Below, piece after piece: positions 40,063 through 50,006 of a stretch of 64,000 bases of DNA (the first letter of the stretch is position 1; each line of letters starts with the position of its first letter). The position numbers and the translations under genes are program-made. The notes below the pieces were generated by a model. It was not told the origin of the DNA and searched no databases. It was given only the letters and a program-made list of their open reading frames with translations. This DNA comes from Bryobacteraceae bacterium (lineage in GTDB: Bacteria > Acidobacteriota > Terriglobia > Bryobacterales > Bryobacteraceae), in NCBI GenBank assembly GCA_025928545.1, contig JAICJH010000006.1, positions 1 to 64,000 of the forward strand. The letters are read 5' to 3'.

Positions 40063-41217
40063 ATGAAGGATTCCGTCTATCCCCGTGTGCCACGGATTGG
40101 CTTAGCGCTGGCCGCAGCCGCACTGTTCACTGTTGCCGCCCTGGCGCAAACGCCGGCAGGTAGTTCTGTGATCGGCGCGGTATCGGCCGTGCGGGCCGAT
40201 GCTTCCGAAATCGACGTCAAGCAGGATAATGGCGCCTCGACCGTAGTTCGTTTCAATGCAGCGACAACAGCGCAGCGCGTGGCTCCGGGCCAGACGGACC
40301 TGAGCAAGGCCGCCGCCATCAAGGTTGCTGAAGTCGCTCCGGGGGATCGGGTGCTCGTTACGCTCGATGCCGCCAATACGGGGATGGCGCGCCGAATCGT
40401 CGTGATGGCCTCAAGCGATATTGCGAAACGCAATGCGGAAGATCGTTTGGACTGGACCCGCCGCGGTGTTGCAGGAGTAGTGACCGCGATTCAGGGAAAT
40501 GTGCTTTCCCTGGAGCAGAAGACGCTGGGCGGTGTGGCGAAATTCACCGTGAAAGCCGACGATAAGACGTCGTTCAAACGTTACGCTCCGGATTCGGTGA
40601 AGTACTCGGATGCGAAAGTCAGCAAGCTCGGCGAGGTCGCCATCGGAGATCAACTCCGTGCGCGCGGCGAAAAGAGCGCCGATGGAGCGACCGTAGAAGC
40701 CGGTGAAGTGATCTTCGGAACTTTCCTGAGTAAAGCGGGAACCATTACGGCCCTGAACTCCGCGGCCAATGAAGTTACGGTGAAGGATCTGGTGGATAAG
40801 AAAGCGTCCTTCGTCATACGCTTCACTCCGGATTCGCAAATTAAGCGAATGCCGGATGCAGCCGGAATGGCGGGCCTGATGGCGGCAGGGCGCGGCGCGA
40901 GTTCACCCGCACCGGCGGCCGGGGCTGCTGCGGGCGTTCCGGGTCGCGGGGCAGGCGGCGGCGGACGGAGTGGTCTGGACGTGGCCCAGATGCTTGAGTC
41001 GCTGCCGGCCGCGAAGTTTGAGGATATGAAAGTCGGCGACACGATTGTCGTCTCAGCTACCAGCGGCGCGCGCGCCGGTCAGCTTACCGCTATTACATTT
41101 CTGGCCAATGCGGAAGCGTTGGTGCAACGTGCGGTAGCGGCAGGCGGAGGCGCGGGCAACGGTCCGGCTCCCAGTCTTGCGGGGCTGGCGGGCAGCATTT
41201 CCAGTATTGGTCCGTAG
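40063..41217 (+). CDS. Exported DUF5666-domain protein
   Basis: A 384-aa protein with signal peptide (IGLALAAAALFTVAALAQ). It carries several DUF5666-like OB-fold beta repeats: SVIGAVSAVRADASEIDVKQ, GVAGVVTAIQGNVLSLEQKT, and TITALNSAANEVTVKDL. Family proteins are extracytoplasmic with unknown role. A Gly/Ala-rich linker (GRGASSPAPAAGAAAGVPGR) precedes the last repeat. AAAGG lies before the ATG at 40063. The large TonB receptor starts 86 bp downstream in the same direction, so the two may be co-transcribed. Confidence 0.8.
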   Translation: MKDSVYPRVPRIGLALAAAALFTVAALAQTPAGSSVIGAVSAVRADASEIDVKQDNGASTVVRFNAATTAQRVAPGQTDLSKAAAIKVAEVAPGDRVLVTLDAANTGMARRIVVMASSDIAKRNAEDRLDWTRRGVAGVVTAIQGNVLSLEQKTLGGVAKFTVKADDKTSFKRYAPDSVKYSDAKVSKLGEVAIGDQLRARGEKSADGATVEAGEVIFGTFLSKAGTITALNSAANEVTVKDLVDKKASFVIRFTPDSQIKRMPDAAGMAGLMAAGRGASSPAPAAGAAAGVPGRGAGGGGRSGLDVAQMLESLPAAKFEDMKVGDTIVVSATSGARAGQLTAITFLANAEALVQRAVAAGGGAGNGPAPSLAGLAGSISSIGP

Positions 41218-41303
41218 CCAGGAAGTCGCGCCAAAGGCCGAGCCGCAGGTAAGCGCGGGAACAGACGAGCGCGCGAGGACGCAAATCCGAAAAGAGGTTC
41301 AAG

Positions 41304-44198
41304 ATGATCAGCCGAACTGTCCGCTTCGCCATAATCTTATTCGCCATTCTGTTAGTGAGCGTGCACGCTCAAACATCCTCGCCAAGCCTGCGGGGCGTGG
41401 TTACCGACCCATCCGGTTCCAGCGTGCAGGGGGTTCTGGTGCAACTGGTGGGGGCTCGCGGCGAATTACGGCAAACTACCGGAGTCGACGGCCAGTATTC
41501 GTTTGCCGCGGTTCCGTCCGGCAAATACCAGATCCGTTTCATCGCGAAGGGCTTCTCGGTGGGGACAAAGCAGAATGTGGAGATCGGGTCACCGCTGGTT
41601 GTCGATATGCAGCTGTCGATTGAGGCGAATGCGCAGGTAGTGGACGTTCAGGGCGAAGCGAATGCCATCAGCATCGATCCGACGGAGAACGGCGATGCGC
41701 TGGTTCTGGGCGAAAAGCAACTGGATGCGCTCTCCGACGATCCGGATCTGTTGCAGCAGCAGCTGCTGGCTTTGGCGGGTCCAACTTCCGGCCCCAATGG
41801 CGGTCAGATCACCGTGGATGGCTTCAGTGGCGCGCAACTGCCGCCTAAGTCTTCCATCCAGGAAATCCGGATTAACTCGAATCCGTATTCCCCGGAAAAT
41901 GAGTATTCGTTCGGTTCGGGCGTCCAGATCATCACGAAGCCAGGAACCAGTGCGATGCACGGTGGTGTCAACGGCCGCTACAACAAGGAAGCGCTGAATT
42001 CCCGGAGCCCGCTGCTCACGCAGCCGAAACGGCCGCAGTACAAACAGGAAGCTTATGGAGCCAATCTTTCCGGCAAGTTAATCAAGAACAAACTCTCATA
42101 CAGCGCGAATTTCAATCGCAACGTTGTCACCGAAAATGCGTTCGTCTACGCAACCACGCTCGATAACAATCTGAATATTCTGCAAATCAATCAGGGGATT
42201 CTGACACCGCGTGGAAACTGGAACTGGGGGCCGCGCTTCGATTTAGCTTTAAACAGCAAGAACACGTTGACAGTGAGTTACTTCAACGGACACAATCACG
42301 CCTCCAATCTTGGGGTGGGCGATTTTGCGCTGGCTTCCCGTGGCTACGACAATCACGGGAACAATAGTCAGCTACAGGTTTCGGAAACAGCTATTCTTTC
42401 GCCCCGCATGGTCAGCGATACCCGATTCCAGTGGTATAGAAATGCGAATGAGAGCACCGGCGATAACTCTATTCCCTCCATTGTGGTTTCGGGCGCATTC
42501 ACGGGCGGAGGAGCACAGGTTGGGCATTCCGGCTCCATTACCCACAACTACGAACTGAACAGCAGTACGAGTTATGGGTACAAGACGCACACCTTCCGAT
42601 GGGGAGGGCGTCTGCGCGCTGCGTACATGGACAACACTTCCGTCAACAATTTCGGCGGAACGTACACATTTCAGGGCGGTACGGGCCCGGCGCTCGATTC
42701 CGCGAACCAGCCGATTTCCGGTACGTCGACAGGACTGACTGCGCTCGAAGTTTACCGCCGCACACTGTTGTTTCAGGGACTCGGTGACGCGGCCATCCGG
42801 GCGCGAGGCGGCGGGGCTTTCCAGTTCAGCCTGAGCGCCGGCCAGCCTACACTTTCCATTCACCAACTGGACGAGGCGTTCTTTTTTGTGGACGACTGGC
42901 GCGCCCGGCCGAACCTCACTGTGAGTTACGGGTTGCGGTACGAAACGCAAACCAATGAGGCGGACCATGCCGATTGGGCGCCGCGCATCGCTCTGGCCTG
43001 GAACGTGGGGGCCAAAGCGAACAAGCCCAGCAAGACGGTGCTCAGAATCGGCGCAGGCGCGTTTTACAGCCGGGTGGGCATGTTCACTTTCCAGAATGCG
43101 CTGCGGTTCAACGGCGTGACACAGCAGTCGTTTGTCGTATCGAACCCCTCGTTCTATCCCACGATTCCATCGATTGCCACGCTCCAGGCCGGACGTTTGC
43201 CGCAGCAGGTTCAGATTGTGGACTCGAACATAGAAGCCTCGCGCAATTATCAAAGCTCGATCGGCGTGGACCAGCAGATCAGCAAGTCCGTGCGCATGAG
43301 CGTGAACTATGTGGAGAGCCGCAGCACGCATTTGCAGCGGACGAGGGATATCAACGCGCCAGTCAACGGAGCATTCCCGTTTAACGACTCACAGATTCGC
43401 CTGCTGACCGAAGGAACCGGTTTCAGCCGCAATCATCAACTGAATATCAGTCCGTCGATCAACTACAAGAAAATGTTCCTGGCCGGATATTACACCCTTT
43501 CCTACGGCAGGAGCGATGCGGAAGGCCAGCCTGCGGATCCGTATAATTTGCGTGCCGAGTGGGGGCCATCGTCCTATGGGGATACGCGGCACCGGATTAC
43601 GCTGGTCACTTCGATTCCCCTCCCGGGCAAGTTTAGTTTGTCGCCGCAGTTTTCCGCCTCGAGCGGATCCCCGTATAACATCACGGTGGGAAGAGACCTG
43701 AACGGGGACACCATCATCTCCGAGCGACCGTCGCTCGTGCCCGGCGTCAACGGTGTCAATTGCAGCGGCGGCACACTGATATTCAAACCGGATTTCGGGT
43801 GCTTCAATCTCAATCCATTGGCCGGTACGGGGATTAGCCGGAACTTCGCGCGCGGGCCTTCGAATGTAAATATCGTGTACGCGCAACTGACTCGTTCCTG
43901 GGTTCTGGGAGCGAAGAAGAAAGAGCCGGCGCCAGCCAATACCACTACAACTGTGTCCGGCCCGGGAGGCACGAGCATCACGGTGCCGTCGTCACTGGTT
44001 GGTGGTGCGGCTGTTACGGCGAAGCGAACCTATAATCTGAATTTCAGCCTCACGGCGCAGAATCCGCTCAACCACACGACTTATTCAGCGCCCAGCGGCG
44101 ATCTTTCATCGCCCTTCTTTGGCGTGTACAGGAATATCAGTTCCGGCGGAAGCACGTTCAATCGTCAGGTGGCTATGCAGTTGCGCTTGAGTTTTTAG
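41304..44198 (+). CDS. TonB-dependent receptor-like outer-membrane protein
   Basis: A 964-aa protein: signal peptide (FAIILFAILLVSVHAQ), carboxypeptidase-like domain at residues 25-110 (SLRGVVTDPSGSSVQGVLVQ, GQYSFAAVPSGKYQIRFIAK), a plug-like segment (ITVDGFSGAQLPPKSSIQEI, NPYSPENEYSFGSGVQIITK) and a beta-barrel ending in MQLRLSF with terminal Phe. The DUF5666 protein precedes it. The ligand cannot be inferred. A Thr/Gly-rich insertion (TTTTVSGPGGTSITVPSS) near residue 890 is unusual for a barrel. Confidence 0.9.
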   Translation: MISRTVRFAIILFAILLVSVHAQTSSPSLRGVVTDPSGSSVQGVLVQLVGARGELRQTTGVDGQYSFAAVPSGKYQIRFIAKGFSVGTKQNVEIGSPLVVDMQLSIEANAQVVDVQGEANAISIDPTENGDALVLGEKQLDALSDDPDLLQQQLLALAGPTSGPNGGQITVDGFSGAQLPPKSSIQEIRINSNPYSPENEYSFGSGVQIITKPGTSAMHGGVNGRYNKEALNSRSPLLTQPKRPQYKQEAYGANLSGKLIKNKLSYSANFNRNVVTENAFVYATTLDNNLNILQINQGILTPRGNWNWGPRFDLALNSKNTLTVSYFNGHNHASNLGVGDFALASRGYDNHGNNSQLQVSETAILSPRMVSDTRFQWYRNANESTGDNSIPSIVVSGAFTGGGAQVGHSGSITHNYELNSSTSYGYKTHTFRWGGRLRAAYMDNTSVNNFGGTYTFQGGTGPALDSANQPISGTSTGLTALEVYRRTLLFQGLGDAAIRARGGGAFQFSLSAGQPTLSIHQLDEAFFFVDDWRARPNLTVSYGLRYETQTNEADHADWAPRIALAWNVGAKANKPSKTVLRIGAGAFYSRVGMFTFQNALRFNGVTQQSFVVSNPSFYPTIPSIATLQAGRLPQQVQIVDSNIEASRNYQSSIGVDQQISKSVRMSVNYVESRSTHLQRTRDINAPVNGAFPFNDSQIRLLTEGTGFSRNHQLNISPSINYKKMFLAGYYTLSYGRSDAEGQPADPYNLRAEWGPSSYGDTRHRITLVTSIPLPGKFSLSPQFSASSGSPYNITVGRDLNGDTIISERPSLVPGVNGVNCSGGTLIFKPDFGCFNLNPLAGTGISRNFARGPSNVNIVYAQLTRSWVLGAKKKEPAPANTTTTVSGPGGTSITVPSSLVGGAAVTAKRTYNLNFSLTAQNPLNHTTYSAPSGDLSSPFFGVYRNISSGGSTFNRQVAMQLRLSF

Positions 44199-44251
44199 TG
44201 TCGCTGCATTCAAACAGATAGTTCTCCGTTTGCGGTGATAGACTGCGTTTT

Positions 44252-45817
44252 ATGCGCAGAATTTTGCTCCTCGCAGCAGCCGCCACGTTGCCTGTAATTG
44301 CAGCGATTCAGCAGCCAGTTGCCATCACTGGCGGACGTATTTCAGGCACCCCGGGCCGCGACGCTTCCATTCAGGTATTCAAAGGAATTCCCTTCGCCGC
44401 ACCTCCCGTCGGCAGTTTGCGATGGCGGGAACCGCAGACGGTGGCGCCGTGGACAGGAGTCAAGACGGCCGACAAATTTGGCGCAAGCTGCATGCAGTCC
44501 ATCGTGACTGAACGCAAACCCTGGACGTACGAGTTCATGGCTCACAACGACGTTAGTGAGGATTGCCTGTCGCTGAATGTCTGGACCGGAGCGGCAAGCG
44601 CCGGCGAAAAGCGCCCTGTGTTCTTCTACATCTATGGCGGGGGGCTGACCGAAGGCTCCAGCGCGGTGCCGGTTTATGACGGCGAAGGGCTCGCAAAGAA
44701 GGGACTCGTAGTGGTCACGGTAAATTACCGGGTCGGCATACTGGGTTTCTTCGCGCATCCGGAATTGACGAAAGAATCGCCGAACCACGCTTCGGGTAAC
44801 TACGGTCTGCTCGATCAGGTGGCGGCACTCAAGTGGGTTCAGACCAACATCGCGAAGTTCGGCGGCGATCCGGCGCAGGTGACAATCGCGGGCCAGTCCG
44901 CGGGAGCCAGTTCGGTGTTGGCCCTGACGGCATCGCCGTTGGCGAAAGGTCTCTTCGCTCGCGGGATCGCGCAAAGCGGCGCCAGCGTTGCTGGGGGGCT
45001 GATGGCATCGGGGACAAAGCTGGAACAGGCGGAAGCTGCCGGTGCGACGTTTGCGCAATCCAAAGGCGCCGCTTCTATCGCCGACCTGCGGGCCATGAGT
45101 TTTGAAAAGCTCATGGAACCAGTGGCTGCGACGGGCGGCGGACGCGGACGCGGTGGCGGACGGGGCGGTGGAATCATTATCGACAACTGGCTACTGACCC
45201 AATCGATTCCCGATGCATATGCGGCGGGCAAGAACGCCGACGTGCCGATTATTACCGGCTGGACGAAGCACGATATCGGAATCTCACCCAACCCCACCAC
45301 TACCGCCGAGGCCTTTAAGGCCCAGGCGAAACAGCGCTACGGCGACAGCGCGGAACAATTCCTGCAACTCTATCCGGCGGCGACTGACGATCAGGCTCGT
45401 GCTTCGGCGAACGACGCGGCGTGGGACCAGAACCGCGTCTCTATGTACCTGTGGGCGCGCAACAGGGCGAAGACCGCGAAGTCGAAAACGTTCACTTACT
45501 TCTACGATCACGTCATGCCCGGACCGGATGCGGCAACCTACGGGGCGTTCCATACATCCGACGTGCCATATGCGCTCAACACACTTTACATGGCGGACCG
45601 GCCGTTTGCCGACGCCGACCGGAAAATCGCGGATACGGATTCATCCTACTGGGCGAACTTCGCACTCCATGGCGATCCGAATGGAAAAGGATTGCCAGCG
45701 TGGGCCGCGATCGGCGAGAAGCCAGAGACCATGGAGATCGGTGACAAGCCCGGTTCGATTCCGGTCGCAGGCAGCGTCGGGAAGCTTGCGTTCTGGGAGA
45801 AATTTCTCAGCAGGTAA
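44252..45817 (+). CDS. Exported type-B carboxylesterase
   Basis: A 521-aa protein with signal peptide (ILLLAAAATLPVIAAIQQ). Carboxylesterase type B hallmarks: FKGIPFAAPPVGSLRWREPQ, EDCLSLNVW, the oxyanion region YIYGGGLTEGSS, and nucleophile TIAGQSAGASSVLAL; His is in YGAFHTSDVPYAL. The substrate could be esters from plant matter. A Gly/Arg-rich insert (GGGRGRGGGRGGG) near residue 295 resembles linkers in other secreted proteins of this window. It follows the TonB receptor by 53 bp. Confidence 0.9.
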   Translation: MRRILLLAAAATLPVIAAIQQPVAITGGRISGTPGRDASIQVFKGIPFAAPPVGSLRWREPQTVAPWTGVKTADKFGASCMQSIVTERKPWTYEFMAHNDVSEDCLSLNVWTGAASAGEKRPVFFYIYGGGLTEGSSAVPVYDGEGLAKKGLVVVTVNYRVGILGFFAHPELTKESPNHASGNYGLLDQVAALKWVQTNIAKFGGDPAQVTIAGQSAGASSVLALTASPLAKGLFARGIAQSGASVAGGLMASGTKLEQAEAAGATFAQSKGAASIADLRAMSFEKLMEPVAATGGGRGRGGGRGGGIIIDNWLLTQSIPDAYAAGKNADVPIITGWTKHDIGISPNPTTTAEAFKAQAKQRYGDSAEQFLQLYPAATDDQARASANDAAWDQNRVSMYLWARNRAKTAKSKTFTYFYDHVMPGPDAATYGAFHTSDVPYALNTLYMADRPFADADRKIADTDSSYWANFALHGDPNGKGLPAWAAIGEKPETMEIGDKPGSIPVAGSVGKLAFWEKFLSR

Positions 45818-45840
45818 AATTGAGCGTCGGGCTCGGGACG

Positions 45841-46722
45841 TTACCAGCTCAAACCCGCATCGGCAGCCACGCCCTGGGCGAGGCCCACTGCATCGTAGCG
45901 ATCCAGGCCCTTCGCCAGCATTGTCAGGTATCGGTCGATCAGCAGATTGACAATTGGCATGGGAGCGCGCGCGTCCGATGCGGTTTTCTGTACCAGGTGC
46001 ATATCCTTCAGGATCAACGGAACTGGAAATCCGGCGGGCTCGAACTGCGCATTGATAATTGCTTTGCCGTAACTGACGTGGATGGGACAGTTGAAGACTG
46101 TCGAGTTCAGCATATTGAGCAAGTCGGCGCGGGGAACGCCATTCTTCTCGGCCATGGCGGAGGCTTCGGCCATGGCTTCAACCGCTGCCGTTATCAGAAA
46201 ATTTCCCGCCAGCTTTACTACATTCGCCGCGCCCACTTCTTCACCGAAATCGAAGATGCCCTGACCGATGGCGTCGAGCACCGGCCTGACTGCGGCTTTC
46301 GATGCCGCGTCACCGGAAGTGCAGACCCACAGCTTTTTCGCCGCCGCCGCTTCGGGTCGTCCGAACACCGGCGCAGCCACAAAGCGTCCGCCGAACCGCG
46401 CGTGGCGTTCCGCTACTGTTCGTGATGTGACCGGCGAAACCGTGCTCACTGAAATATGGATGCCGGTTCCGACGGCTTTGCAGAAAGCGTCATCCGCGAC
46501 TTCGAGCAGCGCGCGATCGTCGGCCAGAATGGTTACAACCTGTCCGCCTGCGATTGCGGTATCGGCGGGAGACTTCGACGCTTCAGCGCCTCTGGCAATG
46601 AGACCGGCGGCCTTTTCCGGAGTACGATTCCAGACTCGAAGCGAAAACCCGCCCGCAATCAGGCTCTCCGCAATGGGCAATCCCAGTTTTCCTACACCGA
46701 TCAATCCGAGTATTTCGGCCAT
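45841..46722 (-). CDS. Beta-hydroxyacid dehydrogenase family protein (3-hydroxyisobutyrate dehydrogenase-like)
   Basis: A 293-aa NAD(P)-binding oxidoreductase. The Rossmann motif is GLIGVGKLGLPIAESLIAGG, the substrate loop includes VSTVSPVTSR and RFVAAPVFGRPEAAAAKKLW, and the catalytic Lys lies in VKLAGNFLIT. The second domain is all-helical (LKDMHLVQKTASDARAPMPI). Family members oxidise beta-hydroxyacids such as 3-hydroxyisobutyrate or tartronate semialdehyde; the substrate is open. The gene is monocistronic and converges on the carboxylesterase. Confidence 0.92.
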   Translation of the reverse strand: MAEILGLIGVGKLGLPIAESLIAGGFSLRVWNRTPEKAAGLIARGAEASKSPADTAIAGGQVVTILADDRALLEVADDAFCKAVGTGIHISVSTVSPVTSRTVAERHARFGGRFVAAPVFGRPEAAAAKKLWVCTSGDAASKAAVRPVLDAIGQGIFDFGEEVGAANVVKLAGNFLITAAVEAMAEASAMAEKNGVPRADLLNMLNSTVFNCPIHVSYGKAIINAQFEPAGFPVPLILKDMHLVQKTASDARAPMPIVNLLIDRYLTMLAKGLDRYDAVGLAQGVAADAGLSW

Positions 46723-46763
46723 ATTCGTTCAGTATGACTTGGGGCCGAGCAATTCCGAGGCGT

Positions 46764-47576
46764 TCAGGGTAATGCGATGCCAGGCTTGGCGATCTCGGCC
46801 AGGCGGAGCCCGTTATCCATGTTGCCGAAATCCCGCGGGTGTTGCTTGTTGCGAGTCAGCTTCGGCACGCCAGTCGAAACATAATCAATCAACTCACCGG
46901 CGGTGACGAAGCCGTCGTGATCGGTATCGGCTTCGCCCATTAATCCCTGCAAAACCGTATAAGTAAACGCGCCGTGACCGCCACCGAACTCGGGTCCTTC
47001 CATGGAAAGTTCCTTGGGGCGAGCGGCCATCAATCCAAGCATTTCGCCGGGCGTTTCACCCAACTGTGCAACGGCCGCGCCGATGGCAGTACTCTGTTGA
47101 CCCGCAATGGTTGCTGCACGGCAAACATCGGCGAGAAACACGACGTGGCCTGCAATCTTTACTTCGTTGTCAACCAGGGTTCGGATCTCGGCCATTGGCA
47201 TGGCGGTCGATCCAAGGGAATCGGGGTCGGCGTCGTACGTCAGAATGTATGCGCCGTGCGCGTCCACGGTGCCGTGACCGGCGATCAGGATGTAAACCGT
47301 GTCGTTCTTTCCGGGCTGGCGAAGGAAGGTCTGAAACGCTTCCCGAAGCGCCCCGGTTGTTGCCTGCGCGTTGGTGAGCACGCGCATTTTCGAAGCGGGT
47401 ACCGAGCCGCCGCGTGGGCTCGCCAGAAATTTGGCTAAGGTATTGGCGTCGGAATCCGGGTATTGAAGCCAGAGGTCGTGAGGAAGTTTGCCGTACTCCG
47501 AAATTCCCACTATCAACGCATAGGTATCCGCCTGGAGCGGAATTACACACAGGAGAGCGAGCAGAAGGAGTTTCAC
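46764..47576 (-). CDS. Exported caspase-like (C14) peptidase with EF-hand
   Basis: A 270-aa protein with signal peptide (LLLLALLCVIPLQADTYA). It has a caspase-like p20 fold: the catalytic His is in LIAGHG (His101) and the Cys in LADVCRAA (Cys152). A canonical EF-hand loop occurs at residues 217-228 (D-T-D-H-D-G-F-V-T-A-G-E), with Asp 217, 219, 221 and Glu 228 in place, so calcium control is plausible. Bacterial metacaspase-like proteins (orthocaspases) cleave after basic or acidic residues; export of this one suggests action outside the cytoplasm. No partner gene is adjacent. Confidence 0.9.
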   Translation of the reverse strand: MKLLLLALLCVIPLQADTYALIVGISEYGKLPHDLWLQYPDSDANTLAKFLASPRGGSVPASKMRVLTNAQATTGALREAFQTFLRQPGKNDTVYILIAGHGTVDAHGAYILTYDADPDSLGSTAMPMAEIRTLVDNEVKIAGHVVFLADVCRAATIAGQQSTAIGAAVAQLGETPGEMLGLMAARPKELSMEGPEFGGGHGAFTYTVLQGLMGEADTDHDGFVTAGELIDYVSTGVPKLTRNKQHPRDFGNMDNGLRLAEIAKPGIALP

Positions 47577-47690
47577 AACATTAAGGTAGCAACATTCGGC
47601 GGCGGACTCAAACGGATGCCGCGGTTCGCGGTGATCTAATCAAAGTATGTACCGCAACCGAAATGCGACAGAATTCGGAGGCTGCCAGTC

Positions 47691-50003
47691 GTGATACGCG
47701 ATGAAGATGCTCTGGAATATCATTCGTCTTGCCCTGCCGGGAAGATATCAGTCAGCTCCACGAAGCCCTGCCTCACCCAACGCGATCTGAGCCTGGCGTA
47801 TACGCCGGGTGTGGCTGCACCGTGCCTTGAGATCCACCGCGATCCGGATCTCGTCTACAAGTACACATCTAAAGCCAATCTGGTGGCCGTCATATCCAAC
47901 GGCACGGCGGTTCTCGGACTGGGGAATCTTGGCGCAGCGGCGAGCAAGCCGGTCATGGAGGGCAAAGCGATTCTGTTCAAGCGCTTCGCCGACATCGATG
48001 TCTTCGATATTGAACTCGGAAGCACGGACCCCAAAGAGATCATCCGGGCCTGCCAATTGCTCGAACCCACTTTCGGCGGAATCAACCTCGAGGACATTAA
48101 AGCGCCCGAGTGTTTCGAGATTGAACAGGAACTGCGGCGCACGATGGGCATCCCCGTTTTTCACGACGACCAGCACGGGACCGCGATCATCTCCGGCGCG
48201 GCACTGCTCAACGCAGTCGAAATTGCAGGCAAGCAAATGGACGGCATTCGGGTTGTGGTCAACGGCGCGGGGGCCAGCGCCATTGCGTGCGCCGACCATT
48301 ACGTGAGGCTGGGCGTGCGCCGTGAAAACATCATCATGTGCGACACACAGGGCGTCATTTTCGCCGGGCGCACCGCGGGCATGAACGCGCATAAAGAGCG
48401 GTTTGCCGTCAAGACGGAAGCCCGCACTTTAGCCGATGCCATGCGAGGCGCGGATGTGTTCTTTGGCTTTTCGGCGGCGAATTGCCTGGATCCTGCTTTG
48501 CTGGCTGACATGACCGCGAATCCCATTATCTTTGCGCTGGCGAACCCCGATCCCGAGATTGCCTGGGACACGGCACACAAGGCGCGTCCGGACATCATCA
48601 TGGGAACGGGGCGATCCGATTTACCCAATCAGGTGAACAATGTACTCGGCTTCCCGGCGATATTTCGAGGTGCGCTCGATGTGCGGGCGACCACGATCAA
48701 CGACGCGATGATGCTGGCCGCCACGCGGTCGTTGGCCGAGCTTGCCAAAGAAGATGTTCCGGAATCGGTATGCAGAATCTATGGTGTAGATCATCTTGAA
48801 TTCGGTCGGCAGTACATCATCCCCAAGCCGTTCGATTCACGAGTGGTGATTCGTGAGGCGACGGCCGTGGCGCGGGCCGTGATCGAAACCGGCGTGGCAC
48901 GGCTTCAGCTCAATCTCGATGAGTACCGGGAGAGCCTGGAACGACGTCTGGGCACTTCGCCCGGAGTCATGCGCACCGTGATCCGAAAGGCGCGTTCCGA
49001 GCCGAAGAAAATTGTTTTTCCCGAAGGTGAAGAGGACAAGATCCTGCGGTCGGCTCAGATTCTGATCGATGAGGATATGGCGACCCCGATTCTGCTGGGC
49101 CGAGAGGACCGCATTCGCGAACGGGCCGCCAAACTCGGGCTTAAGCTCGAGGGCAGCAGTATTGTGGATCCGGCATCGTGGCCGGGCACGCAGTCCTATG
49201 TCGACGAACTGCATCGCCTGCGACATCGCAAGGGAGTCACTCGCCGCGAGGCCGCCGAGCTGATTCTGAATCCCGATATGTTCGGCGCGATGATGGTGCA
49301 CCTGGACGATGCGGCTGCGATGATCTGCGGCCTGACGCGCCACTATCCGGATGCGCTTCGGCCGGCATTGCAGATTGTTCCGATGCAGGAGGGAATCGGG
49401 AAGGTTGCGGGAACTTATATCGTGGTGACGCCGCGGGGCAAGCTTTTCTTCCTTGCGGATTGTACGGTCAACGTCGATCCGGATGCGGAAACCCTGGCGG
49501 GCATTGCAGGTTGCACAGCCGGGGTAGCGCGCGAGTTCGATGTGGAACCGCGAGTAGCTTTCCTTTCATTTTCGAATTTTGGAAACAGCGCGCATCCCGC
49601 CGCCGTCAAGATGCGAAATGCCGTGAGGATTGCCCGCGAGCGCTTTCCGGAAATCCCGATGGACGGGGAGATGCAGGCCGATACGGCGGTGGTGCGCGAG
49701 ATCATCGACGAGACTTATCCTTTCAGCACGCTGAAAGGTGGCGCCAATGTCCTGATATTTCCAAATCTCGAGTCGGGCAATATCGCGTATAAACTGCTGT
49801 CGCGCCTCGGAGGAGCACAGGTGATCGGGCCCATCCTGATGGGACTTTCGAAGCCGGTGCACGTGCTGCAGCGGGGGGCGAGCGTGAACGATATTGTCAA
49901 CGTAGCCGCGGTTGCGACGGTGGAAGCGCAGCACCAGGGCGTGGGGAAAAAAGATGCAGAGGCGCGCCTGGCGAAGCGGCTGGCGGCCCAGCCGGTTGGG
50001 TGA
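47691..50003 (+). CDS. maeB: NADP-dependent malic enzyme with C-terminal phosphotransacetylase-like domain
   Basis: A 770-aa MaeB-type enzyme oxidatively decarboxylating malate to pyruvate. The N-terminal malic domain includes [20 protein letters not shown] and [20 protein letters not shown], and [20 protein letters not shown] covers the metal-binding Asp residues. The NADP-binding domain has [19 protein letters not shown]. From about residue 430 a phosphotransacetylase-like domain follows ([20 protein letters not shown]), as in the long MaeB class where it serves allosteric control by acetyl-CoA rather than catalysis. Start is GTG with GGAG upstream. Confidence 0.95.
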   Translation: MIRDEDALEYHSSCPAGKISVSSTKPCLTQRDLSLAYTPGVAAPCLEIHRDPDLVYKYTSKANLVAVISNGTAVLGLGNLGAAASKPVMEGKAILFKRFADIDVFDIELGSTDPKEIIRACQLLEPTFGGINLEDIKAPECFEIEQELRRTMGIPVFHDDQHGTAIISGAALLNAVEIAGKQMDGIRVVVNGAGASAIACADHYVRLGVRRENIIMCDTQGVIFAGRTAGMNAHKERFAVKTEARTLADAMRGADVFFGFSAANCLDPALLADMTANPIIFALANPDPEIAWDTAHKARPDIIMGTGRSDLPNQVNNVLGFPAIFRGALDVRATTINDAMMLAATRSLAELAKEDVPESVCRIYGVDHLEFGRQYIIPKPFDSRVVIREATAVARAVIETGVARLQLNLDEYRESLERRLGTSPGVMRTVIRKARSEPKKIVFPEGEEDKILRSAQILIDEDMATPILLGREDRIRERAAKLGLKLEGSSIVDPASWPGTQSYVDELHRLRHRKGVTRREAAELILNPDMFGAMMVHLDDAAAMICGLTRHYPDALRPALQIVPMQEGIGKVAGTYIVVTPRGKLFFLADCTVNVDPDAETLAGIAGCTAGVAREFDVEPRVAFLSFSNFGNSAHPAAVKMRNAVRIARERFPEIPMDGEMQADTAVVREIIDETYPFSTLKGGANVLIFPNLESGNIAYKLLSRLGGAQVIGPILMGLSKPVHVLQRGASVNDIVNVAAVATVEAQHQGVGKKDAEARLAKRLAAQPVG

Positions 50004-50006
50004 CGG

